A program made the translations under genes and the position numbers. DNA of 64,000 nucleotides from Brachypodium distachyon (Eukaryota; Streptophyta; Magnoliopsida; Poales; Poaceae). Positions within the stretch are counted from its first letter, which is position 1. Each line of letters opens with the position of its first letter. Location of the stretch: NCBI RefSeq assembly GCF_000005505.3, contig NC_016133.3:44543237-44607236 (forward strand), given 5' to 3'. The notes beneath the pieces were generated by a model, which saw nothing but the letters and a program-made list of their open reading frames with translations, was not told the origin of the DNA and ran no database searches. Shown here one piece after another: positions 58,401 through 64,000 of this stretch.

Positions 58401-61400
58401 TCCAAAGAGTGGTTCTTCGCAAAAGTTCCATGGACAACGAGAGGTTTCTCCTTGATACAAAGCATGCCAGAACTTGGGGGCATCTACATATCCAATTCAC
58501 TAGGATATCCTTGTAATATTTATATTCTAGAAAATGGAAAGCTGATGAAGTAAAAAATAGAACACATATCCATGTATCCTGGTACTTTGAACATCTTGCA
58601 GGAAGTGGCCGATAATTCAACTGCAGAGACATTGAGCATAGCTTGTTGACTTAATAATGGACAACATAAAATCGATAATGCTGCTGCTTCTTTTTGGGAA
58701 GGATATAAAATTGTCAATGTCATTCAGATTAGGTAATACTCCCCTGTTACAAAATCTAGGGTGTATTTAACAGCCCAAATCCATGCTTTGACCAATAATT
58801 AATCTAATAGTACATGTTTTATGTTATACAAACTTGATACCATTGTATGTGATTGTGATTTTGTAACTACCAAGAAAATACTGTACAACAAATATACAGT
58901 GAAAGTACAAAACCTGACAGTTAAAATGCACCCTACATATTGCGAAGGAGGGAGTAGTAATCAACAGAACAGTATCCTTTCACCTAACAATTTATAAGAC
59001 CAATCCATCAACTTCTTAACTGCAATGATGAATAGACCGATGTCTTCACATTGCCGGGTTTGATTCCAAAGCCAGAACTTGAACAAAAAATAGCCATTGG
59101 ACCAGAATATAACTAATTTAAACAAAGAAAGCCGATATAGATTCTGGATAACTATCTAATATGCACGATATATAATATAAGTAAATGCACATGAAAAACA
59201 TATATGGAACTAACAATAAAAAAACACCCACCTTATGAATGACTCTTGCAGATATAGCAGAAGCTGCTAGGGTCCCACCACATTCCCATAATACAGAAAG
59301 GTAACCACGATCATAGCAATATGACATAACATCTCTAGGATTTAGCATTTCAAACTCCACTACTTCAACACCTTTCATAGCAAGCTTCTTTTGGAGATCT
59401 CTCCGAGCACCTCTTTGTGTTGCGACTATTGTGTAGGCATCATGAACATTCCATAAATTTGCTTCTTCGGGAAGGTTAAAAGATTGAGACATTACAATGC
59501 GCACTGGAACATGCCCCCCCTTGACATGCCTTGCAGTTAATCGAGGATCTACAACACAAGTAAAAGCTTTTCAATTTAATGAAGGAACACTTGTATGCAA
59601 CTTAAGAAATAGAATGTATCACATAATGTGTTCATTACTGTCAAGCCGGACTGTATTTCCACCAACTATAATGGCATCACTTCTGCCACGCAATTCAAAT
59701 ACTCGGCCTCTGGATGCTTTGCCGCTTACCCAAGATGCGTGCCCAGTACTAGCCGCAATTTTTCCTGCCAATTTCCATCAATGGAAGTGAAAGAAAGTAT
59801 AAGTTGGTTAATTACTGCTTAGCTGTAGTTATGTTAACAAAACAACTCAAATCAAATGAAACAAACTAGGCCTCACCATCTGCAGTCATAGCATACTTTA
59901 GAACAGAGAATGGAACATGAAAGGCAGCTCGGTAGAGTAATGGAGCATTTACGATGAGGCATGACCCAAGAGCTTCCTACAGTGAACACCTTAAAATTAT
60001 TAAGCCAATGAAATGCAAGAACATACTGGAAAAACCTTTTTAGCAATTGAGGCTCAGTTTGTTGTTGTTGCACAGCGATGTGCTCATTCTAAATGCTGCT
60101 GGAGAAAAGAAATTGTGGAACAAGTATTACTTTGTTTAGTAAATCAATCAAAAATTAGATAAGTTTTCTTACCCAAGATTCTCTCAAATTTCATCTCATA
60201 TATATCTTTACAAACAAAATAAAACATCTGTAGGCAACTTCATTAAGAATATCTAAAAGCGGTTCAACCAAACGAGATAACCATAATGCTGCAATGCCGA
60301 AATGAAGACTTAGTAGCCAGTAGGATTAGCACAAACAAAATATTGAAAAACATTAAAAGAACTTATAAGATGCTTATTAGGTTAAATAGGAAAACACATT
60401 AGGAAAAACAGAAGGGGATTGTACATGACCAAACTCTAAAGAACTGAAGTAACAAAATGAGTGCCAGGATCAGAAAGCTATCTAAATCAAGGATGCTAAT
60501 GCAGCATAAGTATAATCACCATGAGAGAATAAAATCATCAAGCTGCATTGTATGTCATCGTTGAGGTCTTAGCTTTAATTAGAATCTCACAATTCGTAGT
60601 AATTATACTTGAAATATTTGACGATTTGGTGACTTAGTTATTGTTATCATCTTCTATGATTTGACAATACACACCATATCCAGATTGCTTAAGACAAGGA
60701 GCAAATGAAAAGCTAGTGGTACCAGCAGTGTCACCTTGGGGCTGAAAACCACATAGAATCTCAGATATCATCCACACATTTGCTCTTTCAAAATGCACTA
60801 TAATGAAGTTAACGAACTTGAACTTCTGGTTAAATTCTAATAGATTAATACAAGTGAACATAAGCGATTTGTATCTCCATTGAAGAAAACCTAAGAACTT
60901 AGACACCTTGTCATTGGTGTCAAATCCACAAAATCGTAACTGCGTCATTCACAAAAGGACAGTTGCATAGTGATTTAGACAATGGTTACTGAAAAGCATA
61001 ACTAAATATATCTGGAACTCAATGTCTAGAAGTAGCTGGTTTCTAGGGAACATAATGCAACAACACTACAATGTGGGGTGACCCCTCACTAAGCGCTTAC
61101 TGCTATTTTTAAAATTGCAACTAATTAAAATTAAATAACCAAAATATAAGCCAAGAGCCACCTTAAATAATTTGCTCTGGAGGTCCTCCCCCACAACATC
61201 AACTTGAATGCCCTGATGTCGTAATAATTGAATCGCCTTTCCTCTTAAGTGCTTCAAAGGATGTCTAAGACCCACCACAACTCTTGTAACTCCTGCCTGA
61301 TAAAAAATCATTAGTATTCTCCCTCCATTTAGGACGTCTTTTTGTATGGATTTCCAACATCAATGTCAATGCATACGGTATGACAATGTTAGAAAAACAG

Positions 61401-62302
61401 GAAATCTAATGCAGCACTCATATATTCCAGTTTTTCATGGAACCACAGCATGCAAGCAAATCCACAAGGATCAAAACCTCGCAAATCGAACAAAATTGGG
61501 CTCCATTCTGCAGGCCTTACTGCTATCTTCAGTAAAATAATACTCCCTCCGTCCCATATTAAGTGTCGAAATGTTACATGTATCCAAACACTTTTAAGAT
61601 ATAGATACATCCATATTTGGACAAATCTGAGACACTTAATATGGGACGGAGGGAGTACTCTTCAAGATACTTAAACATCAGGGGCTGAGACAAGGGAGGA
61701 TACACTATCCATCGTTATGGCTTATCATACCCATGGAATCCACACCACCTATGATCCATCAGAAACATGATCACGATCCAACTATCATATTCCTGTAAGA
61801 TTATTCACGTTTGGTTTTATGATAATTTGCAGGAAGATAGCGAGTTTAGAGAAATTGAAGGGAGATAGTGAAGGGGCATTCCGTCGAGCACCTGGACGAG
61901 GGAGGACACGGCTGTGCTGTTCCCGTAGCAGTCGTCCGGCTCGAGGTTCAGGTAGGCCGTGGCGCCGCGGGCATGTTCCCCAGCCTCCTCCGCGGCGAGG
62001 AGCTCGGCGCAGGGCGTGCCCTGTGAATAGAGGTACCCCTCGCCGACCACCCAGGCCTCGACGTCATCAGTCTCGAGCTGGGGCCGGGCGATGACGCACC
62101 CGAAGTTGGGGTGCGGGGACGCGAGCCCTGCGGAGCGGTCAGCCACGTCGGCGGCGCGGCGGAGGAAGTGGGCGTCGTGGGCGTGGGAGGCGGCCATGGA
62201 GACGGCATGGCGAGCGGGAAGGCAGCGTCGGCGGGGGAAGAGGTTGAGGGAGTAGGATGCCGGAGCAGGCGCGACGCCGAGTGGCCGCGGCGACGGAGGC
62301 AT
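55464..62302 (-). CDS. PYRR: Riboflavin biosynthesis protein PYRR, plastid: degenerate deaminase + reductase + NADAR domain
   Basis: Family role: PYRR reduces the ribosyl side chain of the deaminated pyrimidine intermediate (NADPH-dependent) in plastid riboflavin synthesis. Its fused NADAR/COG3236 domain is described as an N-glycosidase that removes reactive pathway intermediates. Exons: 61892-62302, 61162-61296, 59877-59976, 59639-59764, 59232-59548, 58020-58139, 57425-57670, 57133-57258, 55464-55724. They total 1842 nt or 613 aa, with all phases consistent. Residues 1-35 are Arg/Pro/Ser-rich, like a transit peptide. In the deaminase-like part (about 40-180) the zinc HAE motif reads CAE (GTPCAELL) and the PCxxxxxxPPC motif reads EPDDCYGNST, so zinc ligands are missing, as known for plant PYRR. 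The reductase part (about 183-400) has KYAMTADGKIA, IIVGGNTVR and LWECGGTLA. NADAR runs from about 442 to 600 (FANFSPHPI, PTVEHYYQ, EASPHDLFWGGG). Start 62302 was chosen because it opens the transit-like stretch; an in-frame Met further upstream lacks conservation. Confidence 0.95.
55725..57132. other. PYRR intron 8 (1.4 kb), nothing recognised
   Basis: Between exons 57133-57258 and 55464-55724. AT-rich, no element ends or extra exon seen. Confidence 0.6.
58361..58483 (-). other. Exon-like open segment inside PYRR intron 5
   Basis: This is a 123-bp block on the minus strand preceded by TAG and followed by GTATCTG. In one frame it reads APKFWHALYQGETSRCPWNF...GSNFWDGVHQNHTD, rich in Trp, Phe and Cys like a folded domain. 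The PYRR phase (MPPSSGMLCIKEKPL...) is also open. PYRR proteins I know do not contain it. It may be a captured exon of another gene or a cassette exon. Confidence 0.35.
58739..58954. mobile_element. Stowaway MITE in PYRR intron 5
   Basis: Starts CTCCCCTGTTACAAAATCTA and ends TGCGAAGGAGGGAG, flanked by TA. It is 216 bp. The arms AGGGTGTATTTAACAG and CTGACAGTTAAAATGCACCCT pair. Confidence 0.85.
59977..61161. other. PYRR intron 2 (1.2 kb), nothing recognised
   Basis: Between exons 61162-61296 and 59877-59976. AT-rich; the open frame at 60634-60948 has no family resemblance. Confidence 0.6.
61543..61655. mobile_element. Stowaway MITE in PYRR intron 1
   Basis: Starts CTCCCTCCGTCCCATATTAA and ends TTAATATGGGACGGAGGGAG, flanked by TA. 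It is the cleanest copy of the family also seen at 2149 and 11331. A lone CTCCCTCCATTTAGGACGTC near 61319 may be the end of a second, decayed copy. Confidence 0.94.
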
Positions 62303-62520
62303 GTCTTGGTTTGGGATCACTGGCGGCGTGTGGCAGCCCAACACACTGCAGACGATGGGCTTGTGACAAAAGCCGCAAAACACGTCCGGAGGAATATCTG
62401 GCTGCTCACCCGTTTGGAGCAAAGGGACATTAACAACCAGCGATGCGCCAGGGCGATGCTAGGAAACAATAATAAATCGTGTCAAAAAAAAACAATAATA
62501 AATACGTAGAATTGATTAAA
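62303..62520. promoter_or_regulatory. PYRR 5' flank
   Basis: Region upstream (to the right) of the PYRR start at 62302. The open frame extends upstream to an in-frame ATG at 62422, but that part is not conserved and is probably 5' leader. No clear TATA box was found. Confidence 0.4.
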
Positions 62521-64000
62521 GAGTGTTAATAACTAGCAAGTATATCCATGTGTCGCGAAGAAATAACAAAATAAAATACATAGAGACACTGGTTACTTTT
62601 ATAAAACACCTGGATGATGCACATCTGGATATGATGTTAGGAACAAATGATAATAATATGACTCAACACAAAAGAAATATGAATATTGTAGTACAAAACT
62701 ATTTTATCATTCATAACACCTATGCAGCAAAACAATAGAGTAATTTTTTATGTACATGAACATCAAAATATGTGTATTTGCAGATCTTCGAAAGATTAGC
62801 ATACATATATGAAAATAAGTGTATTTGATAAAATATTTATATGCAGTGTGAAGGTGAAAAATGTTAAATTCAAAACGACCACCAAAATGGATTTCTAGTG
62901 GTTTACAACACATGATGTGGACGATGATGTGTACACTTTGCATTTTCATGATGTGCATGATGTGTATGATGATGTGGACGCCTTACATGTCAAACTTGCA
63001 AACAATTAATGAAGAAAATGAGAATCAACTTATAGACATTCTCATGATGCGCATGATGTGAATAATGATGTGGACACCTTGCATATCAAGTTTGCAAACA
63101 TTTAATGAAGATAGATGCACAAAAAAACCATTTATACAATCATCCAAACCCCTCATGATCTCTGAAGAAATAGATGCACAAAAAAACCTTTAGTTTGTAA
63201 TTAACTATGCAATATTTTTGGCTTCTTTGCATTCTTGATTAGCCGCACACGAAAAGTCACAACATGCATATACATTTAACATATATTAGTTAATTCTGCT
63301 TTTGGTTTGGTCTATAGATGAACTTTCTTTATCTACTGAAATAAGCAATCAAGACTTCATAATTAATATTGTCCAAGAAATTCTCTGCTGTTAGAATTTT
63401 GTGTGCTGCAAAATTCCTGGTTGAGTTTGTCTTTTGTGCAGATTGATAAAACTTTGTCCAATTATTTGATTGTGAGATTGTGAGCGGTTTATTCAAAATT
63501 TCTATAATCAGTTAATGTGCGCATGTAATTTGTATTGTGACATAAACAGATTTTGGTTCTATTAGGTTGGTGCACATAGCTTGATCTCATGGAATTGCAC
63601 GAGCTTCTTTATAGGGTTTTTTGGAAATTTCGGGAATCACCTAGTTTGTTATACAAGGACATCTTCGGCCCAACAGTTTCAGAATTAATTTCTCAACCCA
63701 ATTTGGTTCTGACTTTCTTACCAGCTTGCGTGGTGCCAAAATTGTAGTGTCAATGTCTAATTGCCTAACCGTTTGATCTGTATCTTATTTTAAGATTCGT
63801 GACGAAGGGGTAGAGATGGCTTTCAGATATTATTCCAACGGCTATGATACTATCGACTGAGGTTTAAGCCTTTTACTTTAAAAACACACTCGATAAATAA
63901 AGATGTGGCTATACATATCTCAGGTGCCTAATTCTTAAGCAAAACGTTTAAATTTTAGTTGAGGCATCACACCCGTTAGATTAAAAACTAAGTGTCATCC
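62521..64000. other. AT-rich intergenic region
   Basis: Apart from the imperfect repeats at 62905-63190 I see nothing here: no credible gene or complete element to the window end. Confidence 0.55.
62905..63190. repeat. Imperfect tandem repeat rich in TGATG/CATGATG
   Basis: Runs of ATGATGTGGACG, CATGATGTGCATGATGTG and the longer phrase GATGTGGAC(G/A)CCTT(A/G)CAT ... AA(A/G)(C/T)TTGCAAACA(A/T)TTAATGAAG recur about 100 bp apart (near 62970 and 63070). The phrase ATAGATGCACAAAAAAACC occurs twice (near 63111 and 63170). Confidence 0.7.

Noticed and set aside
61819..62509. Plus-strand frames (91 and 132 aa) opposite PYRR exon 1
   Set aside because: Antisense shadows of the GC-rich PYRR first exon.
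1..64000. CRISPR array, bacterial operon or phage system
   Set aside because: The window is clearly plant nuclear DNA with spliced genes and eukaryotic transposons. The tandem repeats seen lack regular unique spacers.
1..64000. Canonical tRNA or rRNA genes
   Set aside because: No complete tRNA cloverleaf or rRNA segment was recognised. The tRNA-like motifs belong to a SINE, a PBS and a tandem array.

Overview
This is a plant nuclear window, almost certainly from a grass (Poaceae) and probably a pooid, although the species cannot be named from sequence alone. The reasons are many short introns in conserved plant genes, many Stowaway MITEs with CTCCCTCCGT-type ends, a 1.7-kb Copia solo LTR of the size seen in Angela-like elements, GC-rich first exons, and protein sequences close to what I recall of the rice orthologues. 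Exon boundaries were traced by hand from GT/AG sites, reading-frame continuity and remembered family sequences. No search was run.

Three protein-coding genes are supported, all on the minus strand. (1) 677-22442: the N-terminal 1172 codons (26 exons) of a VPS13-type lipid-transfer protein. It starts at 22442 and runs off the left edge of the window. (2) 25615-29851: a complete five-exon PP2C protein phosphatase of about 551 aa. (3) 55464-62302: a complete nine-exon plastid riboflavin-biosynthesis protein PYRR of about 613 aa. It has a degenerate deaminase domain, a reductase domain and a C-terminal NADAR (YbiA/COG3236) domain. The three genes have unrelated roles (membrane lipid transfer, signalling, cofactor synthesis) and do not form a pathway unit.

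The rest is introns and transposon-rich intergenic DNA. The introns of the VPS13 gene hold a chloroplast psaB insertion (about 2719-3150), several MITEs, an hAT MITE with an 8-bp duplication, a LINE remnant and a decayed second copy of part of one exon. Between PP2C and PYRR lie: a diverged tandem array (30465-31095); a 5'-truncated LINE (31521-37325) interrupted by a Copia solo LTR (35183-36911) and inserted at the very edge of a Stowaway MITE (37334-37776), giving a readable three-step nesting; Copia and LINE remnants (38390-39805); a tRNA-like SINE (44264-44391); a PIF/Harbinger-like element (45341-46381); a non-autonomous CACTA element with a perfect 20-bp TIR and a TTA duplication (47168-50799); and a miniature LTR retrotransposon (TRIM-like, 53359-54416) with an intact PBS and an AAGCT duplication.

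I did not find a convincing new multi-gene system. The most interesting leads are the CACTA element with exon-like cargo, an exon-like 123-bp open segment inside a PYRR intron, the nested insertions, and the tandem array that carries a tRNA A-box-like motif.
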